DNA of 64,000 bases, taken from Rana temporaria. Lineage: Eukaryota > Chordata > Amphibia > Anura > Ranidae. The position numbers and the translations under genes are program-made. Below are positions 9,807-19,574 of this stretch, piece after piece (the first letter of the stretch is position 1; each line of letters starts with the position of its first letter). The DNA is taken from contig NC_053490.1 of NCBI RefSeq assembly GCF_905171775.1, positions 153,022,469-153,086,468 of the forward strand, written 5' to 3'. The notes under the pieces are model-generated. The model was not told where the DNA came from and did no database searches. It saw nothing but the letters and a program-made list of their open reading frames with translations.

Positions 9807-10560
9807 TGATTAATTTAGCATAGAGCTTATTATCACTGTTTAGCAAGGAAATCTGTGATAACTGCTTAGGTTAGTGGCATCTTCGCCTGGTTTAAAAATT
9901 ACCGATATGTTATCGAACCTTTATTTCTCTTCAATTGCGCCATTACCAATCCTTCATATTTCAAATTTTCTGTGCATTTTACGAGATGCCAACTCGTTCG
10001 GATGCTCTTATAGTTTTGGACAGACATGTGAAACTACAGGCCCTATTCCTCATGCCCTTTCATTCTACTATAAACTTTTGCTTTCAGATGCTATATAATC
10101 AGTATATGTAGATAAATTAGAACAAGATCTGGATATTAAATTTACTCCTCAGGCTAGATCCAAAATATACACATTAGCGACATGTTCTTCTAAACGTAAT
10201 CAATATTTTTAAACCAGGCAAATATGCCACTAACCTTAGCAGTTATCACAGATTTCCTTGCTAAACAGTGATAATAAGCTCTATGCTAAATTAATAAAGC
10301 CTTCTCTTTGTCCCCAGTCACCCACTCTAGATTATTTTATAAAGGGCCTACATGCTCAGACCTGACCTTTTTACTATTAATATATTAGAAGAATTGTTGG
10401 GGGTTTGTCCTACTATCTTTTGCAAACTGTCGTTCGTTTTGAATTTTTCATCCTTGATTTCCTTTTTACATATTCTGTTAAATTCTTTGTAACATTTAAA
10501 TGACACTAGTGTTCCTTCATTTTTATATATTTTTTAAAAGCTCTTTTAACTTTGACCGTG
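9807..10560. pseudogene. L1 ORF2 relic with inverted duplicate
   Basis: Minus-strand 9807-9900 encodes the L1 KPG..ATN..SYHRF segment. It continues the relic at 1863-2336 across Harbinger-1. The same roughly 88 bp reappears on the plus strand at 10212-10300, followed by more degraded L1-like sequence. An internally inverted L1 insertion (twin priming) or a nearby second copy would explain this. All frames are broken. Confidence 0.5.
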
Positions 10561-10612
10561 AGCCACATAGGCTAAAAATAAAACCTTTTAAACGTTTTTC
10601 CCATGGGAATAT

Positions 10613-11268
10613 AGGGCCAGATTCACATAGAACTGAGGCGGCGTAACGTATCTTAGATACGTTACACCGCCACAAGTTTATCGCAAGTGCCTGATTCACA
10701 AAGCACTTGCAATGAAAACCTATGCCGGCGGCCTCCGGCGTAAGCCCGCGTAATTCAAAGGGGCGTGTGCCATTTAAATTAGGCGCGCTCCCGCGCCAGA
10801 CCTACTGCGCATGCTCCCTTTTGAATTTCCCGCCGTGCTTTGCGCGAAGTGACGTAATTTTTTCGATCGGCGACATGCGTAGCGTACTTCCATATTCCCG
10901 GACGTCTTACGCAAACGACATGAATTTTTTAATTTTGACGCGGGAACGACGGCCACACTTTATACAGCACATACGTGTGCTGTGTAAAGTTAAGGCACCA
11001 AAAACAACGACTAACTTTGCGATGGGAAACTAGACTATCGGCGACGTATCGAACGCGAAAAACCGTTGTGGATGGCCGTAACTCCTAATTTGCATACCCG
11101 ACGCTGGTTTATGATGCAAACTCCCCCCAGCGGCGGCCGCGGTACTGCATCCTAAGATCCGACAGTGTAAACAATTACACCTGTCGGATCTTAGGGATAT
11201 CTATGCGTAACTGGTTCTATGAATCAGATCTGAGATACTCCGTAGTATCTCCTTTGTGAATCAGGGCC
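10613..11268. mobile_element. Nonautonomous Harbinger-like MITE
   Basis: The left end GGGCCAGATTCACA and the right end TGTGAATCAGGGCC are near-inverted. Internal 'cgtatcttagatacg' and 'gatccgacagtgtaaac...cctgtcggatc' palindromes are present, and no ORF. Its style (GGGCC...GATTCACA) resembles the termini of Harbinger-2, so a Harbinger origin is likely. The TSD was not resolved. Confidence 0.6.
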
Positions 11269-11388
11269 AAACTTTGCACTGAGGTCCCCAAACAGTCTTT
11301 TCGAAGAATTACCATTTCTGTTCTGTGTTTCTCAATACCAATTTTCCCTCCCAGTCTAGGTCTTGGAGAGCAGCCCTCATCCTTGGAA
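11269..11388 (-). pseudogene. CR1-like LINE relic, downstream half
   Basis: The minus strand reads RMRAALQDLDWEGKLVLRN with one stop. This continues the endonuclease-linker region LNFNRANF at 21628-21785 once the DIRS element is removed. It ends at the MITE at 11268. Confidence 0.5.
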
Positions 11389-11532
11389 AAATTCAACTTA
11401 GTCTTACCGGTAACTTGTTTTCCAGAAGTCTTTCAGGACAGCACCTTGAGATATGGTGACTCCTCCCACTCCACCAGGAAACACCTTCTTTCAATCCTTT
11501 AAAGAGAGGCCCCTCCTTGTACCAGTCAGTTG
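11389..11532 (+). repeat. DIRS 3' terminal inverted repeat
   Basis: The segment from 'gtctttcaggacagcacc' to 'ccttgtaccagtcagtt' matches, inverted, 21513-21617. The outermost 40 bp ('attcaacttagtcttaccgg...') instead match, inverted, the left part of the internal complementary region at 16620-16665. Confidence 0.85.
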
Positions 11533-11569
11533 TAATAGAGAAAACCTCCGGCCCCGGCTGGAACACATA

Positions 11570-11670
11570 AGTGTTAAGGCTGACCGCAGGTCAGCCTGTA
11601 TTTGTAGGAGGAGTCGGGAGGTATTTAAACCCGCCCTCCTTCCTCCTTCTGGGCGTCGACTTTCTGGTGT
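11570..11670 (+). promoter_or_regulatory. Segment A1 with TATA-like box
   Basis: The first 101 bp of the nested element are identical to 16301-16401 apart from one base. The segment contains the palindrome CTGACCGCAGGTCAG and a TATTTAAA box near 11621, followed by a pyrimidine-rich stretch. A promoter role is inference. Confidence 0.5.
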
Positions 11671-11979
11671 GTGGGGTTGGCACGTCACTTCCTGTTTCCG
11701 TCCGGAGCAATGGCGGCAGGTGTCCATTGTGCTCTCCTTCAGGATTCCCAGCGGACTGGGTTGTCTGCATCCATCCACGTGGCAGGAGGGAGCCGCCCGC
11801 ACGGGGAGGGGTGTTCATCCGCCCGCTCATTTTTCCAGGGCTTCATCGGGCATGGGGGGCCACCCGCTCGGGGGGTTCATACGGCCACTCATTTGACCAG
11901 GGCTCCTCTGGCTTGGGGTCCTGCTCGCCCTGGAGAGCTATTGTTCGGGGCTCCATCTGGCAACGCTTCTTCCAGGGGT

Positions 11980-12540
11980 CGCGTGCATGGCTCCTTTGGC
12001 ATGCAGCGAGCTACCCGTCCGCCCGCTTCTCCCGGTGTTTACGCCGGGGGGAGGGGGAACTTCTGCCCGCTGCATTGCTCCCTTTAGCATGGAGCCGCCT
12101 GCCACTTCTCTCGGTTCACGCCGGGGGAGGGGACCTCCGCCGCTGTGTTGCTCCCTCCGGCATGTGTGTTGCTCCCTCCTCCCGCCGTTTCCTCCTGTGG
12201 TTACGTCGGGGGGAGGGGGGGACCTCCGCCCGCTGTTTCTTTCCCTCCAGCATGCAGGGAGCCGCCCGCCGCTTCCTCCGGTGTTCACGCCGGGGGGAGG
12301 GGGGGGACCAAAGCCCGCCTGCCCGCTGTATCACTCCCCACAGCATGAAGGGAGCCGCTTCCTCCGGTGGTCACGCCGGGGGGAGGGGGGGGACCAAAGC
12401 CCGCCTGCCCGCTGTATCACTCCCCACAGCATGAAGGGAGCTGCCCGCCACTTCCTCCGGTGTTCACGCCGGGGGGAGGGGGGGGACCTCCGCCCGCTCA
12501 CTGCATCACTCCCCCCAGCATGAAGGGAGCCGCCCGTCGC
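11980..12540 (+). repeat. GC-rich tandem repeat, about 60-115 bp units
   Basis: Units share 'cttcctccggtgttcacgcc', a long G-run, 'acctccgcccgctg' or 'accaaagcccgcc', and 'cagcatgaagggagccgcc'. The G-runs are interrupted runs of 5 to 9 G. Overlapping long frames here result from the repeat. Confidence 0.8.
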
Positions 12541-12717
12541 TAGTCGATGCTCTAATACAAAGTTGAAGTTGCTAAACATAACTATGTGTCCAAATCTCAA
12601 GAATATGTTACCGCAACATTTTATATTCCCAATATGTGTCTGCTGTACCATGTACCAAAGTATCTTGTTCTGTGTACCTGGAGATCCTACTGTTCTGCCT
12701 GATTTCCTATTTCACAT

Positions 12718-14720
12718 TGACATGCGATGACGTTTCGCATGCAATGACGTTTCGCATGCAATGACGTTTCGCATGCGATGGCGTTTCGCATGCGATGGCG
12801 TTTCTCATACGATGGCGTTTCTCATGCGATGGCGTTTCTCATGGGATGACGTTCTCAGGGTGTTTTTCTCATGCTCGTGCGATGGCATTTCTCGTGCAAT
12901 GGCGTTCCTCATGCGATGGCGTTTCTCATGCGATGACGTTCTCAGGGTGTTTTTCTCATGCGATGACGTTTCTCATGCGATGACGTTCTCATGGTGTTTT
13001 TCTCGTGCGATGACGTTTCTCGTGCAATGACGTTCTCGTGCGATCACGTTTCTCGTGCGATCACGTTTCCCATGCGTTCTTCCCATGCGATCACGTTTCC
13101 CATGCGATCACGTTTCCCATGCGATCACGTTTCCCATGCGATCACGTTTCCCATGCGATCACGTTTCCCATGCAATCACGTTTCCCATGCGGTTATGTTT
13201 CTCATGCGATTTTCTCATGCGATTATGTTTCTCATGCGATCATGTTTCCCATGCGATCTTCTCATGCGACCATGTTTTCCATGCAATCTTCACATGCGAT
13301 CACTTTTCCATGCAATCTTCGCATGCGATCACGTTTCCCATGCGATTACGTTTCCCATGCGATTACGTTTCCCATGCGTTTACGTTTCCCATGCGAGTCG
13401 GGTCCTTGTGTGTTCACGTTTCTCATGCATTTACGTTTCACATGGTAGTTCTCATGCGACTACATTTCGCATGGTAGTTCTCATGCGATCACGTGTCTCA
13501 TGAGTCATGTCCTCATGTGGTTACGTTTCTCATGCGATTACTTTTCACATGGTGGTTCTTGTGCAATTACGTTCACATGCGATCACGTTTCTCATGCGAT
13601 CTGGGTTTTTCACGAGTCTCATCCTTGTGTTTACGTTTCTCGTGCGATTACGGTTCGCATGGTAGTTCTCATGCGACTACATTTCGCATGGTAGTTTTCA
13701 TGCGATCATGTTTCTCATGAGGCATGTCCTCATGTGTTTACGTTTTTCATGCGATTACATTTCTCATGCGGTTACGTTTCACATGGTAGTTCTCATCCGA
13801 TCACGTTTTTCATGCAATCACGTTTCTCTCACGAGTCATGTCCTTGTGTGTTACGTTTCTCATGCGATTACGGTTGGCATGATAGTTCTCATGCGACTAC
13901 ATTTCGCATGGTAGGTCTCATGCGATCACGTTTCTCATGAGTCATATCCTCATGTGTTTACGTTTCTCAGGCGGTTACGTTTCACATGGTAGTTCTCACG
14001 CGATTACGTTCTCATGCGATTACAGTTCACATGGTCGTTCGCATGCGGTTATGTTTCTCAGGGTAGTTTCTCATGCAATTACGTTTCTCGTGTTTACGAT
14101 CTCATGCGACCACGTTTCTCAAGCATTATGTTGTCTCATGCATTACGTTTTCCATGCGATTACATTTTTCATGCGATTGCGTTCTCATGCGACCACGTTT
14201 CTTATGCATTGTTGTCTCATGCACTACGTTTTTCATGCTCATGTCCTCATGCGATTACGTGTCCTCATGCGATTACGTGTCCTCATGCGAGTTAGGTCCT
14301 CATGGGTTTACGCTTCTCGTGCGAGTCATGTTCTCATGCAATTTTCACATTTCCATGTTTCGTTTTACGTTACGTTTCTCATGCTTTTCATGTTCTCTAA
14401 CATTTACGTTTCTCTGGCAGGTTTCAGTTGTGATACAATTACATTGGTCATGTTTTCTTACGTTACGCTTTTCTTACGTTACGCTTTTCACACAAGTTAC
14501 GCTTCTCACACGATTACGATTTTCATGGTATTTTTACGTTCTCAAGTGTATTGTCGTTCCTCATGCAATCAGGTTCTCGGGGGTTCACGTTTCCCATGCA
14601 ATTTATGTTCTCATACAATTTATCTTCTCATGTTTTCGTATCTCATGCTATTCATGTTCTCGAATGTGTTTGTTTCTCATGCAACCTTACGTTTCTCATG
14701 CAGGTTCCAGTTATGTTAGT
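12718..14720 (+). repeat. 17-bp minisatellite (CCCATGCGATCACGTTT)
   Basis: About 110 imperfect copies of a 17-bp unit with ATGC and ACGT cores span 2 kb. Because 17 is not a multiple of 3, all three plus frames read the same 17-residue cycle (MRSRFPCDHVSHAITFP), and the consensus has no plus-strand stop. The minus strand of the consensus has TGA in every frame. The central units (13040-13190) are nearly identical and the flanks are progressively diverged. Confidence 0.9.
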
Positions 14721-16195
14721 TTTCAGTTGGTAGTATTAGCATGTTCTTTTAGATTCATGGCGTTCCACCGCTGGGGGGGGGGGTCACCCATCACGTCTAT
14801 GGGTGCTTACGGATTGAGATGATCGTTTTTAATTGGCTTGTACGGTGGCAAGTCTCCTCATCCGTTTCTCATACGTTTCATGCATCTTAACATTTCATTT
14901 CTCACACAACGACCTGACACGTCTTCAGGTTCATCAGGCCTGAGTGTACGTTTTTAATTTGCCTGCTACGCCTCAGGTTGCTCGGCCTTCGCATTTCATG
15001 GGATTGTCACATTGTCAGTTTCAGCTGCACTAGTCCTACACTTACCTACATTTTCATAGTCTGGGCACATGCCACATTCATATCCTCACGTTTGTTTATG
15101 GCCACTCTCCACTGCTGGGTACCTGTCACGTTCAAGGGTACTGTCGGATTGAGATGTTTCGTTTTTAATTGTCTTGTGCAGTGGCAAGTCCCCTCATCCG
15201 CTTCTCACGGCTATCATTACGTTTTCGTACGTCATGTTATCTTACCACTTACATCACTTGCCTGACACGCCTTCAGGTTCATAGGCTTGAGTGTTACGTT
15301 TTCAATTGGCCTGGTTTGCCTCAGGTTGCTCAGCCTCGCTAGGTTCTTGAGACTGACACGTTTTCAGTATCGTGCTACGTATTCGTTCCTGCTATACGTC
15401 ACTGAGTGTGTCAATCACGGACACCCGCGTAGGCAGGGGTTAGGGAAGGTGGGGGTTTTCCTTTTCCTAAGGTAAGTTGGGGCTCGTTGGTCATGTTTTG
15501 TTTTTAACAATGTCGTTCTTGTTTGCAGAATTCATATCACGGGCAGAAAAATCGAAGATTTTGCCGCCATCCGTCCTGCTCCGGTTACGGGGTTCCGTAC
15601 ATGGTGGCAAGCCCTCTTGAACCTCCCGATACTGCCTTCTCTTTTGTTACAGATGAAGCTTGATCTTAAGTTCTTTTCAATTCAGCCTGGTAGCTCTTGA
15701 CTCGGCCTGGGATATTTTCCAGGTGTTTCTATCTCAGTATCCTGGGTTCTTTTCTCACAAACATTCTGTACCTACTTGCGGTTTGGTTCTTTTGCCACTT
15801 TTCAGCCCAACAGATTTCAAGCTGGTGCCCAGCACAGTCTAGGCGCCGGACTTTCGTGGATGTACTCAGAGATAGGCCACCCTCCTTTCCCTAGCACTCC
15901 CTTCCCTGCTAGCACAGGGCATGACACGCAGCCTTTCCTTGCTGCCTAGCTAGGGTAGCGCTTCAATATTCACTCCGGGCCGTGCTTTAGTACAGGTGCA
16001 GTTCTGCGGCTTTTCATCGAGGGGTCTGTATGTTCGTTTTTGAGAAGTTAGATTGGTGGTAGTCAGCTGTCTTTTCCGGACATATCCCATTTCAACATGC
16101 CTGTCACAGGCATTCTTGCATTGGGGGCTTGTGGTTACATAAGGTTACTTTCATTTCAAATCTCTTTGCTAGCTCATCCTACTGTTTATTTTTGG
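14721..16195 (+). repeat. Interior of nested element, 345-bp duplicated block
   Basis: A block from 'ccgctgggggg...cggattgagatg' through 'gcctcaggttgctcggcc' (about 14768-14990) recurs at about 15110-15330 with substitutions. From 15480 to 16195 the sequence is unique, noncoding and pyrimidine-rich. No gene was found. Confidence 0.6.
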
Positions 16196-16564
16196 CCCCT
16201 TTTAGGCATACCGACCACGTGACCCCGGCACACCTCAGGTCAATTTCCCTGTTTCCCCTCAGACCTTTCTCTAGCACGATTACCTGAGACTCTGAGTACA
16301 AGTGTTAAGGCTGACCGCAGGTCAGCCTGTATTTGTAGGAGGAGTCGGGAGGTATTTAAACCCGCCCTCCTTCCTCCTTCTGGGCGTCGGCTTTCTGGTG
16401 TCCCACCCACCCATCCCCTTTTTCTTGCTATTTATTCTTTTACTTCTACTTGGGTATGCCCCCTTTTAGGCATACCGACCACGTGACCCCGGCACACCTC
16501 AGGTCAATTTCCCTGTTTCCCCTCAGACCTTTCTCTAGCACGATTACCTGAGACTCTGAGTACA
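16196..16564 (+). repeat. B1-A2-B2 block of the nested element
   Basis: B1 is 16196-16300, A2 is 16301-16401, a 58-bp linker is 16402-16459, and B2 is 16460-16564. B1 and B2 start CCCCTTTTAGGCATACC and end CTGAGTACA and appear identical. B1 joins A2 directly, as a circular junction would. A simple tandem duplication of a 264-bp terminal repeat is the alternative explanation. Confidence 0.75.
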
Positions 16565-16614
16565 AACACATACGTTAGTCACAGCATAGTTCAAACATTC
16601 ATAGGGCGGGTCGT

Positions 16615-16703
16615 TGCTGTCCTGAAAGACTTCTGGAAAACAAGTTACCAGTAAGACTAACTTGAATTTTCCCGAGGCGTCTTTCAGGACAGCACCTTGA
16701 GAG
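16615..16703 (-). repeat. DIRS internal complementary region
   Basis: The sequence joins complements of both element ends. 'gctgtcctgaaagacttctggaaaacaagtta' matches the inverse of the 11389-11445 end, followed through 'gaattttccc' by 'gaggcgtctttcaggacagcacc', the inverse of the 21597-21627 end. This is the template used in DIRS elements to restore the termini during circular replication. Confidence 0.85.
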
Positions 16704-16723
16704 GATAACAGAGACTTACTACC

Positions 16724-17512
16724 TTAGGGCGGGATGACAGCTTGTAAGACCTTCCTGCCAAATGCCTGATCACTGGCCGAGGTGAGGTCCAATCTATAAT
16801 GTCGCACAAACGTGTGGAAACTTGTCCACGTCGCTGCCCTGCAGATCTGCTCTGGCATGGCACCAGCTCTTTCTGCCCATGAAGTTGCAAGAGCTCTGGT
16901 CGAATGGGCACAAACCCCCTCTGGTGGGGTCAGGCCTGCCTGTAAATACGCCTCCCGGATAGCCAGCTTCAGCCACCTAGCTAAGGTCCCCTTAGATGCT
17001 TGCTGGCCCTTCTTGTTACCCCCAAAAAGGACAAACAAAGAATCCAAGCGTCTGAACGGACCTGTTATTTCCAAATAACCCATTAAGGCCCGTCTGATGT
17101 CTAACATATGGAAAAAGAATTCCTTCTCTCCCGAAGGATTAGAACAAAAACTGGGAAGGACAATGTCCTGTAAACTATTGGCCTTAGAGGCTACCTTTGG
17201 CAAAAACTTAGGGTCAGTTTTAAGCACTACCCTATCTGAAAATAAACATAAATAAGGCTCTTTAATTGACAGGGCCTGTAACTCGCTAATCCTACGTGCC
17301 GAGGTAATAGCGATCAAAAACAAAGTCTTAAGGGTAACATTGCTAAGCGATGCTTCCCCTAAGGGTTCAAACGTCTTGTTTGCCAGAGATCTCAGTACCA
17401 CTTCGGGAACCCCTGTAACCCTGGATCTCACGAGAGACCTAAAAAACCTACCCACTAAGGGTTCTGTGGCCACAGGCCTCTCCAAAAAAACTGCGAGTGC
17501 AGACACCTGCAC
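16724..17512 (-). CDS. DIRS tyrosine recombinase
   Basis: The 262-residue frame carries the tyrosine-recombinase signature: R73/R74 in SARRISELQAL, H203-x-x-R206 in AHSTRALATSW and the nucleophile Y239 in VRHYRLD. Between them lie the QDIVLPSF and GTLARWLKLAIREAY segments typical of DIRS recombinases. It integrates the circular DNA intermediate without an IN-type integrase. The N-terminal part upstream (17513-17560) is recognisable (FLQEGADKGLA) but separated by a stop, so the true start is uncertain and the ATG at 17512 is only the first in frame. It lies directly upstream of the internal complementary region and downstream of RT. The catalytic residues are intact. Confidence 0.88.
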   Translation of the reverse strand: MQVSALAVFLERPVATEPLVGRFFRSLVRSRVTGVPEVVLRSLANKTFEPLGEASLSNVTLKTLFLIAITSARRISELQALSIKEPYLCLFSDRVVLKTDPKFLPKVASKANSLQDIVLPSFCSNPSGEKEFFFHMLDIRRALMGYLEITGPFRRLDSLFVLFGGNKKGQQASKGTLARWLKLAIREAYLQAGLTPPEGVCAHSTRALATSWAERAGAMPEQICRAATWTSFHTFVRHYRLDLTSASDQAFGRKVLQAVIPP

Positions 17513-17702
17513 TTTTAGGGTACAGCTAAACCCTTATCTGCCCCTTCTTGTAAAAATTCCAAGATGGACTTTAAATCTCCAGGGTCCTGACCTGCTGAGT
17601 TACACCATGTAGAAAAAACCTTTCAAACCTTGGTGTAAATGGCTCGGGTTACTTTTTTCCTGCTATTAAGTAAAGTGGAAACTAGACGGTCAGAAAACCC
17701 CT

Positions 17703-19574
17703 TTAAGATTTCTCTCTCAGAAGCCACGCTGCCAAAGAAAGCCGGGCCACTTCTGGGTGAAAAACCGGGCCCTGTGTTAGAAGATCCCGCCTGAGGGGCA
17801 GGTGCCAACAAGGTTCGGCTGACATAGCCAGGAGTGTCGCGAACCACGCTCTTCTGGGCCAAAACGGGGCAATGAGAATGACCGGGACCCTTTCCTTCTG
17901 GACTTTCCTCAAAACTAGGGGAATTAACTGGATTGGGGGGAAGGCAAAGCAAAGACGAAATTCCCAGGGATTCGTCAGAGCATCCACCCCTAGGGAGCCA
18001 TCCCCCTGGCTTAGAGAAAATAACTTTCCTACCTGGGAGTTCTCCCTCGAGGCGAACAGGTCCACCTCTGGCAGACCCCACCTGTTGGAGATCTGTAGGA
18101 AGACCTCCGGATTTAGGGACCAATCTGACTCCCGAATCTGGTGTCTGCTTAGAAAGTCCGCCACCCTGTTTAATGATCCTTTCAGGTGTAGGGCCGTCAA
18201 GGAAAGTAAATTGCTTTTTACCCAAGACAGGATTTCTGTGGAAAGGGACTGAAGCACCTGGCTTCTCGTACCCCCCTGCCTATTCAAGTAAGCTACCACT
18301 GTAGCGTTGTTCGTCAGAATCTGAACATGGCGACCCCATAGGCATGGAGCAAAGTCCACTAGGGCCAGGGCGACTGCTTTCAGTTCCCTCCAATTTGAGG
18401 AACGCAGGGATTCCTCCCTTAGCCACTTTCCCTCAGTGAATTTTTCGTCTAAGTGGGCTCCCCACCCCCAGGCGCTGGCATCTGTGGTAAGTCTCCTGTC
18501 CACTGGGAAGAACCATTCCAGACCTTCTACAAGCACTCTCTGATTCTTCCACCAGTAAAGGGACCTCTTTACACTGGCTGGAATCCTCACCTGGACATCC
18601 AGGGAACTGGGCTTGTGATCCCATGCCTTTAACAGAAAAGCCTGCAGAGGTCTGAAATGCAGTCTCGCCCACTGGACGGCTGGCATGGTGGAAGTCAAGA
18701 CCCCCAGCGCTGCCATAACCTGCCTGACAGTTAATGACTGATGGGACTGTAACAACCGAACGGAATCCAAGACCTTGGTTGCCTTTTCTAAAGGGAGAAA
18801 TATTCTCTGGCATCGTGAATTCACCTGGAATCCCAGAAAACAAATTTCCTGAGATGGTACTAGGGCGGACTTCTGAAGATTTAAGATCCAGCCCAGGGAT
18901 TCTAAGTGATTTAGAGCCCGAGACAGATCTAACAACAACTTCTCTTCCGAGGGGGCAAAGAAGAGGAGGTCGTCCAGGTAGGGAATGACTTGTATTCCCT
19001 GTAGACGCAATGGTGCTAAGGCCTCGGCCAGCACCTTGGTGAAGATCCGAGGTGATGATGAAAGCCCGAAGGGGAGGGCCCTGCACTGAAAATGCTGCAC
19101 TGTGCCCTCCAACTCTACTGCTAGCCTGAGAAACCTCTGTGACTTTGGAGAGATAGGAATGTGCAGGTATGCATCTCTCAGGTCTATCGACGCCATGAAG
19201 CAACTTGGCGTCAGAAGATTCCTGATGGAGAATATCAAATCCATTTTGAATCTTCTGTACCTGACACATCTGTTTAGAGGCTTTAAGTTCAGGATTAGCC
19301 TGAATTTTCCCGTGGGCTTTCTTATTAAGAAGACATGGAAGTAAAACCCCCTGCCCTGCTCTACCAGGGGAACTTGGATTAATACTCCCTGCTGCCGAAG
19401 CTCCGACAGGGAGGTCCTCAAAGCTAATGACTTCACTGGATCTCTTGGGGCTTGAGTCACCAAAAACCTTGTTGGTGGGGCCTCCGAGAATTCTATAGTG
19501 TAGCCCTGGGCTATGGTGGTCAGTATGTACTGTTTTTCTGATACTGCTGACCACTGCAGAAGGAAATTCTGCAA
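17703..19574 (-). CDS. DIRS reverse transcriptase / RNase H
   Basis: The 623-residue frame has RT motifs in order: GKFRLILNLKPLN, ASIDLRDAYLHIPI, ALPFGLSSSPRIFTKVL and the catalytic YLDDLLFF at about residue 199. The connection is followed by RNase H starting TTDASAWGWGAHL near residue 362, NNATVVAYLNRQGG, and a C-terminal part with the RVADFLSRH and PEVDLFASREN motifs common in DIRS/Gypsy-like RNase H domains. It copies the element RNA in cytoplasmic particles. The frame is uninterrupted, which is notable given the broken gag. The ATG at 19574 is probably not the native start, because gag C-terminal coding continues above it in another frame. Confidence 0.9.
   Translation of the reverse strand: MQNFLLQWSAVSEKQYILTTIAQGYTIEFSEAPPTRFLVTQAPRDPVKSLALRTSLSELRQQGVLIQVPLVEQGRGFYFHVFLIRKPTGKFRLILNLKPLNRCVRYRRFKMDLIFSIRNLLTPSCFMASIDLRDAYLHIPISPKSQRFLRLAVELEGTVQHFQCRALPFGLSSSPRIFTKVLAEALAPLRLQGIQVIPYLDDLLFFAPSEEKLLLDLSRALNHLESLGWILNLQKSALVPSQEICFLGFQVNSRCQRIFLPLEKATKVLDSVRLLQSHQSLTVRQVMAALGVLTSTMPAVQWARLHFRPLQAFLLKAWDHKPSSLDVQVRIPASVKRSLYWWKNQRVLVEGLEWFFPVDRRLTTDASAWGWGAHLDEKFTEGKWLREESLRSSNWRELKAVALALVDFAPCLWGRHVQILTNNATVVAYLNRQGGTRSQVLQSLSTEILSWVKSNLLSLTALHLKGSLNRVADFLSRHQIRESDWSLNPEVFLQISNRWGLPEVDLFASRENSQVGKLFSLSQGDGSLGVDALTNPWEFRLCFAFPPIQLIPLVLRKVQKERVPVILIAPFWPRRAWFATLLAMSAEPCWHLPLRRDLLTQGPVFHPEVARLSLAAWLLREKS

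Larger units (their letters stand above)
11570..16564 (+). mobile_element. Split-direct-repeat element with no recognisable gene, nested in DIRS
   Basis: The 4,995 bp element is flanked by the 8-bp repeat AACACATA (11562-11569 and 16565-16572). Its ends are not inverted. A 101-bp segment A occurs at the left end (11570-11670) and again at 16301-16401. A 105-bp segment B occurs at 16196-16300 and at the right end (16460-16564). The arrangement A1 ... B1-A2-B2 is the split-direct-repeat layout known from Ngaro/PAT-type YR retrotransposons. The interior holds GC-rich tandem repeats and a 17-bp minisatellite and no recognisable gag, RT or recombinase. It would need proteins from elsewhere. Confidence 0.65.

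Noticed and set aside
11571..12523. Long GC-rich frames up to 287 residues
   Set aside because: They span G-run tandem repeats in several frames at once and show no conserved domain.
12718..14720. CRISPR-like array
   Set aside because: The units are contiguous with no spacers and the sequence is eukaryotic. It is a minisatellite.
12761..14822. Overlapping frames of 60-260 residues with RSRFPCDHVSHAITF repeats
   Set aside because: They arise automatically from a 17-bp repeat without stops. There is no unique sequence, start context or relative.
11570..16564. Interpretation as an ordinary LTR retrotransposon
   Set aside because: The left end carries only the A part and diverges after 101 bp, so a full 264-bp repeat is absent at the left. 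No primer-binding site, gag or pol was seen. The split-repeat reading fits better, though the 8-bp flanking repeat leaves doubt.
18433..19554. 373-residue minus-strand frame overlapping the DIRS RT
   Set aside because: It is a shifted-frame shadow of the RT/RNase H ORF, which carries all the motifs.
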